From assembly GCA_018694835.1 (NCBI GenBank), contig JABHOG010000062.1:1-32557 (forward strand): 32,557 nt of DNA, given 5' to 3'. The stretch is from Planctomycetota bacterium (lineage in GTDB: Bacteria; Planctomycetota; UBA8108; UBA1146). Made by a program: the position numbers and the translations under genes. The notes below the pieces were generated by a model. That model had not been told where the DNA came from. It saw nothing but the letters and a program-made list of their open reading frames with translations, and searched no databases. This document shows positions 23,620-31,281 of the stretch, piece by piece; positions within the stretch are counted from its first letter, which is position 1; every line of letters starts with the position of its first letter.

Positions 23620-25256
23620 CGATCCTCCCGAGCTTCTACCAGAAGCAAGGTGCATGGTATCCTCAGTCGGTCCAGAGATCTTGATTGGATCGCCAGCAGC
23701 CAATCCTCGCCGGTCGCATCTGCCCGGGGGAAGCGGGTGAAGATCTTCCTCGAACGGAATAGACCGAAAGTCGCCACCGACCTTGAACTTCTACCCAGTG
23801 AGTCGAGAACCTCCTCGGTCTCCTGGAGGTGGCTATCCATCACGAAAAGGGTCGATTTTTGGTCGGGGAGATGGCGTTTCATCGATTCACTATCGGTCTT
23901 GAGGATGGGGATCGCTTTCTCTTGGCGCAGGGCCAGGGTGGGTAGCAGATCGATTTTCACCGTGGCAAATTGGGTGCCCTCACAGATGGTCGGAATCGTC
24001 GGTAGCGCTCCGATACCGATGGAAGGCAAGCCGATTCCCATCACGATGGCCAGTTGCGCTGAAGAGCAGAGAGCGCAGGAGAGGATTCGACCTTGTCCCG
24101 CACTCCACCACATCAGCAGCCAGAAAAATGTGATCAGTGCAGCGGCCAGCAGTGAAGTGTCAAACCACCCGACAAAGGCTGCGATCAACAAGCAGGGGAT
24201 TCCCGCCACGATCGTTGCAGTGCGAAGATGGCGGATCCTCCGCAGCGGCTCGAGATCCTGTAGATAGGTGGCGGTGAGGATCGTCATCGCCGGCAACAGT
24301 GGGATCAGGTATCGCTCAAATGTTTTCATGGTCAGAAACGGAAGCGCCGAGAGGATCACCCACAACACCATCCAGCGCTGGTGATTTTCCAGCCCCTCGG
24401 CCTTTCTGCGGCTGAAGGCGACCAGTGCAAAGATCGATGAGATCGACCAGGGCAAGATCAGACCGAGCATCCCCCCCAGCAGAGATGGCAGCGCCTCGGG
24501 ATGAAACCAGGTGAGTTCTCGATGGGCGATCTGTTCGGTCCAGCGGTCCTTGAGAAGCTCCGGATACTGTTGATAAACCAGGTACCACCACGGCAGCGCC
24601 ACCAGCAACAGAGCCAGTAGCATGTACAACAGATGGTGGAGTTTTGCATGGGGAGATCTTTTGGGCCCCAGCAGAAACAAGCTGATCATGGCCGTGACAC
24701 CGAAGAGTATCGCAGTCGGTTTGATCAGCGTCGACAATGCCATCAAGACTCCAGCAGCGATCGCCCTCATTGCGCCACCGTCAGAATGCCACTTCAGCCC
24801 TCGTTCAATTGACAGCCATAGCAAGAAGGCCATCGGAACATCGAGCATAGCGCGACGCGACTCGGTGGCGATGCCGACGGTTCCGATCAACATCACGAAG
24901 ATGAAAGCGGCAGAGGTTCCCGATGATCTCTTGCCGATGGAGGCCGCGACCAGGGCCAATCCGATGGCGCAGATGATTCCCCAGATCCGCAGCGAGAGGG
25001 GGCTCGATCCGAGCCAACGGACCGAGGTGGCGAGCCACCAGTAGTAGAGTGGCGGCTTGCGAAGTCTTGGTTCCTGGTCAAGGGTCGGAGTGGTCCAGTC
25101 GTCACTGGCGGCGGTTTCGAGGGCGGTACGAAAGGTGACACGGTACTCATCACTGCCGGTGAGGCTGGTATCGAGCCACACCGCAGGTATCAGTATCGCC
25201 ATCCCTAGCAAGAAGAGGCGGATCGCTCCCGGTTCCTCGCGAATCATGATCCTCAT
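23616..25256 (-). CDS. ArnT/PMT-like membrane glycosyltransferase
   Basis: A 546-residue GT-C glycosyltransferase with about ten to twelve membrane helices. The first large loop has the catalytic-type acidic motif GSDEYR (about 34-39) and then RLRKPPLYYWW (62-72), a hallmark of ArnT and PMT enzymes that move sugars from polyprenyl phosphate to lipid or protein acceptors. The last about 130 residues are soluble and presumably extracytoplasmic. The ATG at 25256 is used; an ATG at 25247 has GAGG very close upstream. Its stop overlaps modA by four bases, so it leads a transcript with modABC, an odd partnership. It is divergent from the PhoD-like gene, with 86 bases between them. Confidence 0.85.
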   Translation of the reverse strand: MRIMIREEPGAIRLFLLGMAILIPAVWLDTSLTGSDEYRVTFRTALETAASDDWTTPTLDQEPRLRKPPLYYWWLATSVRWLGSSPLSLRIWGIICAIGLALVAASIGKRSSGTSAAFIFVMLIGTVGIATESRRAMLDVPMAFLLWLSIERGLKWHSDGGAMRAIAAGVLMALSTLIKPTAILFGVTAMISLFLLGPKRSPHAKLHHLLYMLLALLLVALPWWYLVYQQYPELLKDRWTEQIAHRELTWFHPEALPSLLGGMLGLILPWSISSIFALVAFSRRKAEGLENHQRWMVLWVILSALPFLTMKTFERYLIPLLPAMTILTATYLQDLEPLRRIRHLRTATIVAGIPCLLIAAFVGWFDTSLLAAALITFFWLLMWWSAGQGRILSCALCSSAQLAIVMGIGLPSIGIGALPTIPTICEGTQFATVKIDLLPTLALRQEKAIPILKTDSESMKRHLPDQKSTLFVMDSHLQETEEVLDSLGRSSRSVATFGLFRSRKIFTRFPRADATGEDWLLAIQSRSLDRLRIPCTLLLVEAREDR

Positions 25257-25342
25257 TTCAAAGTAGAGGATAGCCTGAGCCCCCCCATCCGGTACATCCT
25301 GTCTGCAGTAGAACCATCGAATTTAACCGAGGAGGATCGCCG

Positions 25343-26659
25343 ATGAATTACTGGACCATGTTGCTCATCATGGTGTTGCTGGCTCCTGAAACCGGGCAGG
25401 ACCCGGCTGCCGAGAAGTTCTCCGCTGGCCCGATGGTCGGTGTCGTACAGCGAGAAGGAGTGAGAGTTTGGTGCCGAGCGACTGAAGCGGGGCAGACCAT
25501 CGATGCGATTCTGATCGATGCCGCTGGTGCAGAGGTGGCACGCGCCTCGGCGATTTCGAGTGAGGATAGCGATCTGACCATCGACTTGCTGCTGAAGGCC
25601 AGACTGGAGGCGGGGCATCGATACCACTATCGTTTACTGATCGATGGAACGGTGGCTGCAGATGACGCCGATCAGGTGATCGTTGGCCCGCCAGATGGCG
25701 ACGGTAAGACTCGCCTTGTATTTGGTTCCTGTGCCAGTCCGAAGAAATATCGAGAGGGTCAGATCTGGAACACCATCCGTTCACAAGAAGCAGATGCATT
25801 GGTGTTGATTGGTGACACTCCCTACATCGATAGCACCGATCTGTCGCGCCAGCGAACCGCGTATCGTTCCTTCTGGCAAGATCCCGGGGTGGCGGCACTG
25901 ATTCGAAGGACTCCGGTGTTGGCCACCTGGGACGATCATGATTACGGAAAAAACGATCATGTCGGATTGCTTCCGGGCCGTGAAAACTCGAGACAGGCCT
26001 TCTCCGAATATCACGCACTCGGCTCCATCGGTGATGGTCAATCGGACGGGATCTATTCGAGTCACAATTTCGGGCCGATCGATCTCTTCATCCTCGACAC
26101 CCGATGGTTCGGTAAGACAGAACCCTCTCAATTCGATGCCGATCAGCCGACCCTGCTGGGAGAGAAGCAGTGGCAGTGGTTGCAACAGGGGCTGCAAGCG
26201 TCGAAAGCCCCCTTCAAGATCATCACCTGTGGAATGATCTTCAACGGGTCGACTCGCCCGGGGAAGACTGATCACTGGGGCTTCTATCCTCATGAGCGCC
26301 AGGGACTGATAGATTTCATCGGAGAGAACTCGATTTCAGGTGTGCTGATCGTGACCGGCGACATTCACCGCTGTCGCCACCTCTCCTATCCAGCATCGGA
26401 AGGTGCTGGATATCCTCTCGATGAGTGGATCACCTCACCACTGGCCAACACGGTGATCGAGAGTGCCAATGCTCCGCACCCTTCACTGGTGTTTGACGGC
26501 GGAGAGACCAGTGTGTTTCTTCATGTCGAGGCGGATGCGAGCGGGCCTGATCCATTGCTACGGGTGAAGTTGGTCCGGGGAGATGAGACAGTGATTCACC
26601 GCAAGAAGTATCAGCTCTCCGACCTGGTGGCGAAGAAGAAGGACAGCACTGGTCAGTAG
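25343..26659 (+). CDS. Exported PhoD-like (alkaline phosphatase D family) metallophosphoesterase
   Basis: A 438-residue phosphatase. The N-terminal hydrophobic stretch (5-13) looks like a short export signal. An Fn3-like beta domain (about 25-118) precedes the catalytic domain. PhoD motifs appear in order: FGSCASP (127-133), GDTPYID (157-163), TWDDHDYGKND (195-205), then LDTRWF (251-256) and TGDIHRCRH (338-346). These supply the Asp, His and Cys metal ligands of the Fe/Ca-type phosphodiesterase/phosphatase group. GGAGG precedes the ATG by seven bases. It likely releases phosphate from organic esters in the periplasm. It is convergent with the CRTAC1 gene, 55 bases apart. Confidence 0.92.
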   Translation: MNYWTMLLIMVLLAPETGQDPAAEKFSAGPMVGVVQREGVRVWCRATEAGQTIDAILIDAAGAEVARASAISSEDSDLTIDLLLKARLEAGHRYHYRLLIDGTVAADDADQVIVGPPDGDGKTRLVFGSCASPKKYREGQIWNTIRSQEADALVLIGDTPYIDSTDLSRQRTAYRSFWQDPGVAALIRRTPVLATWDDHDYGKNDHVGLLPGRENSRQAFSEYHALGSIGDGQSDGIYSSHNFGPIDLFILDTRWFGKTEPSQFDADQPTLLGEKQWQWLQQGLQASKAPFKIITCGMIFNGSTRPGKTDHWGFYPHERQGLIDFIGENSISGVLIVTGDIHRCRHLSYPASEGAGYPLDEWITSPLANTVIESANAPHPSLVFDGGETSVFLHVEADASGPDPLLRVKLVRGDETVIHRKKYQLSDLVAKKKDSTGQ

Positions 26660-26714
26660 AACTGAATCGTCATTTCACGACGGATCCGCAGGGTGAAGAA
26701 GACTCACGGCTGGT

Positions 26715-28403
26715 TCAACGAGGAGGCGAGAACTCGGTACTGACCAGCGACTCCTGGCCCTGTATCCAGTGATGATAACTACCCGCCTCGAGTCGTCGGG
26801 TTTCCACCTTGCCGTCGGGCCACAGAACCGAAACATCCCCTTCAGTGCAACCTTCGGGAAGGGCGAAGAGTAGGCGTGGATCGTGGCTGGCGAGATAGGA
26901 ACTCTGTACTCGATGTTCTCTCATCCATTCCCTGCCCCCAGCACTGACGGTGATTCGCGCACCGATGGCATCTCGATTCGACTGGTCTGAAGATCCTTCG
27001 AGGCGCAAGCCCAGCACGGCTGCGGATCCTGCGGCGGTGGATCGAAGAAGTTGAGGATTCGAGTTCCAGCGAGTGATGATCAGATCGTCATCGCCGTCGT
27101 TGTCGAGGTCTCCCCTGAGCAATGATCTGCCGACGGTGGGATCTACTTGTGCAGAGTATGGTGCCAATTTGAACCCGTTACCGTCTCCCAGAAACAGTTG
27201 ATCTGGCTGGGCAAAGTGGGAGGCACCTTGGCGAATCTCACCGATGCTTTCGATGATGTGACCATTGGTCACGAAGATGTCGAGGTGGCCATCGAGGTTG
27301 GCGTCGAAGGCCTGAATGCCGAAACCTACATGAGGGAGTGAAGCGGGGCCTAGCCCGTTGGCAAAGCTGGTTTCCATGAACATTCCATTCCCGTCATTCC
27401 GGTAACAGGAATTGGATTGGGCTTCCAGATTGGTCACGAGAATCTCCTCATCGCCATCGCCGTCGAGATCGGCAGCGTCGACTCCCATTCCCGCTTCCGC
27501 CTTGGCGCCTTCTCCGTAAGCACAACCAGCGAGCAGCGCTTCTTCGAGAAAGAAGATCCGCCCCTGTTCTTTCCATTGATTGATCAGCAAGAAGTTGGCT
27601 TCTCCATCGTTGGCCACGTACAGGTCGGGGTCGCCATCGGGTTCGATATCGATGCTGATGATTCCCAACGCCTTGGCCGGGTGGTCCTTCAGCCCACTGC
27701 TGGAACTAACATCCGTGAAGTTCCCGGTTCCGTCATTGAGCAGCAGCAGGCATGGAGCCGCAGCGAAGTTGGAAGGCGCGCAATAGACCTCCTGGTCCCC
27801 ACGAGTACATGGGACAAAGGTGCTCGCGTCGAAATCCAGGTAGGTACCGATGAATAGATCGAGGTCGCCATCGCCTTCGATGTCGACCAGAACTGCTGCG
27901 CTGGAGAAAGAGTCTCTGGTAATGCCACGGCTCAGAGACTGCTCATCGAATCGCCCCTTGCCATCATTGATGTAGAGTTGATCTGGACCGTCGTTGGCGA
28001 CGAAAATATCCGGATCTCCATCGTTATCGATGTCCCCGATGGCGAGCCCCATGCCCGCTTCCGATCCGACAATTCCGGAATCGGATCCCGCTGCGACAAA
28101 CGCTCCATCGATCTGAAGAAACAACTGATCGCGGGGTGCTTCTTCTTTCGGTTCCAGTTTCTCCGGCGCTCCGTTGACCAGGAACAGGTCGAGATCTCCA
28201 TCGCCATCGGCATCGAGCAGGCCTGCACCCGAACCGACGATTTCACCGATGTAATGTGCGCCGCGTGCTCCCGAATCGTGGTGGAAAGGAATCGAGTTCT
28301 GTTCGATCTGGAACAGTTCTGTAGCGACTTGCGGATCTTCGGACGAGGGGTCAAAGGTGCAGCCACAGATGAAGAGTAGTGGGATCAGACTCAGCGGTCT
28401 CAT
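26715..28403 (-). CDS. CRTAC1-family FG-GAP/UnbV lipoprotein
   Basis: A 562-residue protein. A signal with ICGC gives a lipobox ending at Cys15, so it is probably lipid-anchored. Seven Ca-binding DxDxDG-type loops mark FG-GAP/VCBS propeller blades, at about residues 64-72, 124-132, 174-182, 252-260, 312-320, 368-375 and 432-440. Intervening VANDG and LLNDGTG phrases are typical. Residues about 462-545 form an ASPIC/UnbV domain (AVLGLRLEG...SVLWPDGKVE). The family is common in Planctomycetota and Acidobacteriota and its function is unknown; surface adhesion or recognition is commonly suggested. It overlaps the TPR gene stop by four bases. Confidence 0.93.
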   Translation of the reverse strand: MRPLSLIPLLFICGCTFDPSSEDPQVATELFQIEQNSIPFHHDSGARGAHYIGEIVGSGAGLLDADGDGDLDLFLVNGAPEKLEPKEEAPRDQLFLQIDGAFVAAGSDSGIVGSEAGMGLAIGDIDNDGDPDIFVANDGPDQLYINDGKGRFDEQSLSRGITRDSFSSAAVLVDIEGDGDLDLFIGTYLDFDASTFVPCTRGDQEVYCAPSNFAAAPCLLLLNDGTGNFTDVSSSSGLKDHPAKALGIISIDIEPDGDPDLYVANDGEANFLLINQWKEQGRIFFLEEALLAGCAYGEGAKAEAGMGVDAADLDGDGDEEILVTNLEAQSNSCYRNDGNGMFMETSFANGLGPASLPHVGFGIQAFDANLDGHLDIFVTNGHIIESIGEIRQGASHFAQPDQLFLGDGNGFKLAPYSAQVDPTVGRSLLRGDLDNDGDDDLIITRWNSNPQLLRSTAAGSAAVLGLRLEGSSDQSNRDAIGARITVSAGGREWMREHRVQSSYLASHDPRLLFALPEGCTEGDVSVLWPDGKVETRRLEAGSYHHWIQGQESLVSTEFSPPR

Positions 28404-29695
28404 CGTGGTTGCTGCTTGTCGAGGAGGCGTTGCAGTATCGAGTTACTCGGGTGATCGGGAGATGCGGCGAGGCGTCTGGCGAGTTGTTGCCTCGCCTGAT
28501 CGATTCGTCCCAGATCGAGCAAGGCCCGGATGATCTGTCCCTGTCTATCAAGCCCCTTCGCTTGAGCCAGATCGGGTGCCGGCTTCGCCTCGATGAGCGA
28601 GATCTGCTGGCGGATTTTGCGGTAACGTTCGAGCACTTCTCGAGCCTCTTGCTCCTCACCTGATCGACGTAGTGATCCAGCCAGGGATTGCAATGAAGCC
28701 AGATCATCTGGTTGCGTCGAGATGGCACGCTTCAACTCGACAATAGCCTCGGCATGGTTCCCCTGGTGCGCGTGTATCTGGCCCAGGACGCGGGCGGTGA
28801 TCGCACGGGAGATGCGAGTTTGCCCCGACTGGCCCCGGGCTTTTTCGGCATAGATTCGCGCTCTCGAGTGGTCTCCGAGGCGATACAGGTTGGCACACAT
28901 CTCGACATTCAGGGCCAGGTTTTCGGGCGCGACCAGTGCCGCCTGATCGAGCACCGCTTGTGCGAGCTGTGGATGATTCGTATTCAGATGCACCTTGAAT
29001 AACACCAGTGAGAGTTGAACGGTGCCGGGTGATCGGGGCGGTAGACCAGCGATCGTGGTTTCCAGCAGTTGTTGTGCGGCGCCAGGGCGATCCATTTTCT
29101 GCAAGGCGAGCGCCAGCAAGTGCACCACATCGACATCGCCAGGGCGGATGTTGTGAGCCTTTCGAAACGAATCGAGAGCCTCTTCGTCGAGTCCCAGTGC
29201 TCGTGCAGATTCGCCCAGGACTCTCAGGGCGAGTGGATTGTTGGGTTCCAGTTCGACCGCTTTACGAGCGCGGTGAATTGCTACCGAGTGCGCATCACGC
29301 CGACTGGCGCAGATCGCCAACGATTGCAAGATGCGAGTCTCACTTCTGTCGGGGGCAACTCTCAGGAATCCCAGGAAAGACTGTTCTGCTTCGGCATAGG
29401 CTTGCTTTGCTGCGGGTGCTCCCACCAGTTTTTCTGCGGCCGAGAAGCTGGCCTTGCCGAGTAGTAGCAGCGCATCCGCTTGCTCCGGATTCGATTTCAA
29501 GATGGTGCGACAGATCCTGGCGACGGCAGCAAAGTTGCCCCGACGCAGATTCAACTCCGCTTCACGGATTGAGATGTCATCACCGCGGCGGGTGGTGTCC
29601 TGCCCAGGGCTGGTGTTGAAAAGTGCGGACTCGAGAGAGAGCGAGCTGGCACTACTGGCAAGGAGCCATGCGGATAGCAGCAAGATCTGGGTCAA
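28400..29695 (-). CDS. Exported TPR-repeat protein coupled to the CRTAC1 lipoprotein
   Basis: About 431 residues. An N-terminal hydrophobic export signal (about 1-17, ending SSASS) is followed by about nine degenerate tetratricopeptide repeats filling most of the protein, for example AKQAYAEAEQSFLGFLRVAPD and EEALDSFRKAHNIRPGD. It is a protein-interaction scaffold, probably periplasmic. Start choice is uncertain: TTG at 29695 has an excellent GGGAGG four bases before it; ATG at 29713 and GTG at 29758 have weaker context. Its stop overlaps the CRTAC1 start (ATGA), and TPR-CRTAC1 pairs occur widely, so the two likely work together. Confidence 0.85.
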   Translation of the reverse strand: MTQILLLSAWLLASSASSLSLESALFNTSPGQDTTRRGDDISIREAELNLRRGNFAAVARICRTILKSNPEQADALLLLGKASFSAAEKLVGAPAAKQAYAEAEQSFLGFLRVAPDRSETRILQSLAICASRRDAHSVAIHRARKAVELEPNNPLALRVLGESARALGLDEEALDSFRKAHNIRPGDVDVVHLLALALQKMDRPGAAQQLLETTIAGLPPRSPGTVQLSLVLFKVHLNTNHPQLAQAVLDQAALVAPENLALNVEMCANLYRLGDHSRARIYAEKARGQSGQTRISRAITARVLGQIHAHQGNHAEAIVELKRAISTQPDDLASLQSLAGSLRRSGEEQEAREVLERYRKIRQQISLIEAKPAPDLAQAKGLDRQGQIIRALLDLGRIDQARQQLARRLAASPDHPSNSILQRLLDKQQPR

Positions 29696-29744
29696 TATGC
29701 CTCCCGACGCCATGGGAACCGTGGCGGTGCGATTCCTCGTGAGG

Positions 29745-29773
29745 ATGCTGCAATACACCTACTGCTTCGTCAA
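29745..29773 (-). promoter_or_regulatory. Candidate promoter of the TPR-CRTAC1 operon
   Basis: On the minus strand TTGACG (29768-29773) and CAGCAT (29745-29750) are 17 bases apart, upstream of the TPR start. The -35 match is good and the -10 poor. If real, transcription begins near 29738 and excludes the GTG start at 29758. Confidence 0.3.
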
Positions 29774-29807
29774 GATTGGAGTGGTTCGAGTGCTGCCGCA
29801 AATGACA

Positions 29808-29840
29808 GGGGGAACGGCAAGTGTCACTTGCCGTTCCCCC
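29808..29840 (-). terminator. Hairpin terminator after the amidohydrolase pair
   Basis: Fifteen-base perfect arms (GGGGGAACGGCAAGT and its complement) flank a three-base loop, 28 bases beyond the stop of the second amidohydrolase. The T-run that follows on the minus strand is poor (TGTCATTT), so termination strength is uncertain. It also insulates the TPR operon. Confidence 0.65.
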
Positions 29841-29868
29841 GCTGGGCATTCTTCGCTGGTGGAACTCT

Positions 29869-31281
29869 CTAGAAGGAGCGTCTTTCCGCCTTGCGGCGAA
29901 TCTTTTCTGCATACTTGTCTCGCAGCTGAGTGTGGCGACTGGTCAGGTCGACGGAGCGTCCATCGATCCACATCGCCTCGACCTGGGTCGGGATCTCCAG
30001 CGGATCACCATCGGTGATGATCATGGTGGCCGATTTTCCTCGAGCCAGTGAACCGTATCGATCCGCGACACCGAAAATGCGTGCCGGTGCCAGGGTGATC
30101 GACTCCAGCGCCTTCTCCGGAGAGAGGCCGTATGCGGCAGCAGTTGCGGCGTGATACGGCAGGTTTCTCACGTTGGAAGTATCGAAGGCACCGATGCAGA
30201 AATCGACTCCTGCAGCAGCCAGTTTCGCCGGACCGGTGAACGGATCGTCATAGGCATCATCCCTGCTGGAGGGAAGACGGTGCACTGGACCGTACACCAC
30301 CGGAACCTTGTACTCCGCCAGGAATGAAGCGACACGAGGGGCTTCCCTTCCGCCGACGATCACCGGGCGCAACTTTGCTCCGAGGGCCCATTCGACCGCA
30401 GCGCGGATCTCTCTGGCACCTTCGGCGTGGATGTAAACCGGGCAAGTACCTTCGATGGCAGGTCGCAACGCCTCGAGTCGAAGATCGGGTGCGGAGCCGT
30501 CAAAGATCTCATGGTCGGCTGAACGGCTCTGGCAGTAGAGCTTCGCCTGATCAAACAACTCGGTGATCTTGGCGATCTTGGCGGATGAACTGTTGGAACG
30601 ACGAGAAGGGCGTGTCTCTTCGGCACGAGGATCCACTTCTCCGGCGCGATCATGGGAGTGCCCGTGGGCGTGGGCATCCTCCTGCTCGAAGAAGCGCCGT
30701 CTGCCACCCTGAGATGGCCATTGGATCTCGAGACCCAGATAGGGTTCCACTGCGAGGTCTTCCCAGGACCAGCCGTCGAGTCGCAGCAATACCGATTGTC
30801 CCGAGATCAATCCACCACCGGGTCGGGTTGCAGCCAGGGCGATCCCGTTGGCGCGTGCCACTGGAATGTGCTCGCTGTCGGGGTTGACGGAACTGGCAGC
30901 GCGAGCATTAGGATTCAGGTCTCCCGTTTCGCGCTGGTCATTGGTTGCTCGTACCGATGAGATCTCGATCAAGCCGAGACTGGTCGCCGATGCGATCAGT
31001 CCGGGATAGACGTGCTTGCCGTGGGCCTGGATCACTTCACAGTTGTTCGGAAGCGGAATCCCGCGACCGATCCCCGTGATGCGTCCGCGGCTGAAGACGA
31101 TGATGCCATCTTCGATGATCGGTCCATCGACCGGATGGATGGTGGCACCGACGATGGCGATGGTGCCATTTTGCAGCGGTCCGGGGATTGGATCGGAACC
31201 AAAGGTCGAATCAGGCCCACTCAAGAGGAACCAGCACGAGAAAAACACTGCGACGATGGATAGCTTATGGAACCAGTTCAT
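29869..31281 (-). CDS. Exported amidohydrolase-like protein with degenerate metal site and His-rich loop
   Basis: This 470-residue protein has an N-terminal signal (about 7-28). The amidohydrolase frame is clear: IVGATIHPVDGPIIEDG at 43-59, the normal HVYPGLI turn at 90-96, and near the end EKALESITLAPARIFGV (389-405) and SLARGKSATMIITDGDPLE. After PGL the expected D-x-H-x-H is replaced by IASAT, so the binuclear metal site is missing its first ligands. Residues 202-211 are a His cluster (DAHAHGHSHD) in a charged, basic linker. It may be a pseudo-enzyme, bind metal differently, or partner the intact amidohydrolase upstream, whose stop it overlaps. A hairpin terminator follows. Confidence 0.88.
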   Translation of the reverse strand: MNWFHKLSIVAVFFSCWFLLSGPDSTFGSDPIPGPLQNGTIAIVGATIHPVDGPIIEDGIIVFSRGRITGIGRGIPLPNNCEVIQAHGKHVYPGLIASATSLGLIEISSVRATNDQRETGDLNPNARAASSVNPDSEHIPVARANGIALAATRPGGGLISGQSVLLRLDGWSWEDLAVEPYLGLEIQWPSQGGRRRFFEQEDAHAHGHSHDRAGEVDPRAEETRPSRRSNSSSAKIAKITELFDQAKLYCQSRSADHEIFDGSAPDLRLEALRPAIEGTCPVYIHAEGAREIRAAVEWALGAKLRPVIVGGREAPRVASFLAEYKVPVVYGPVHRLPSSRDDAYDDPFTGPAKLAAAGVDFCIGAFDTSNVRNLPYHAATAAAYGLSPEKALESITLAPARIFGVADRYGSLARGKSATMIITDGDPLEIPTQVEAMWIDGRSVDLTSRHTQLRDKYAEKIRRKAERRSF

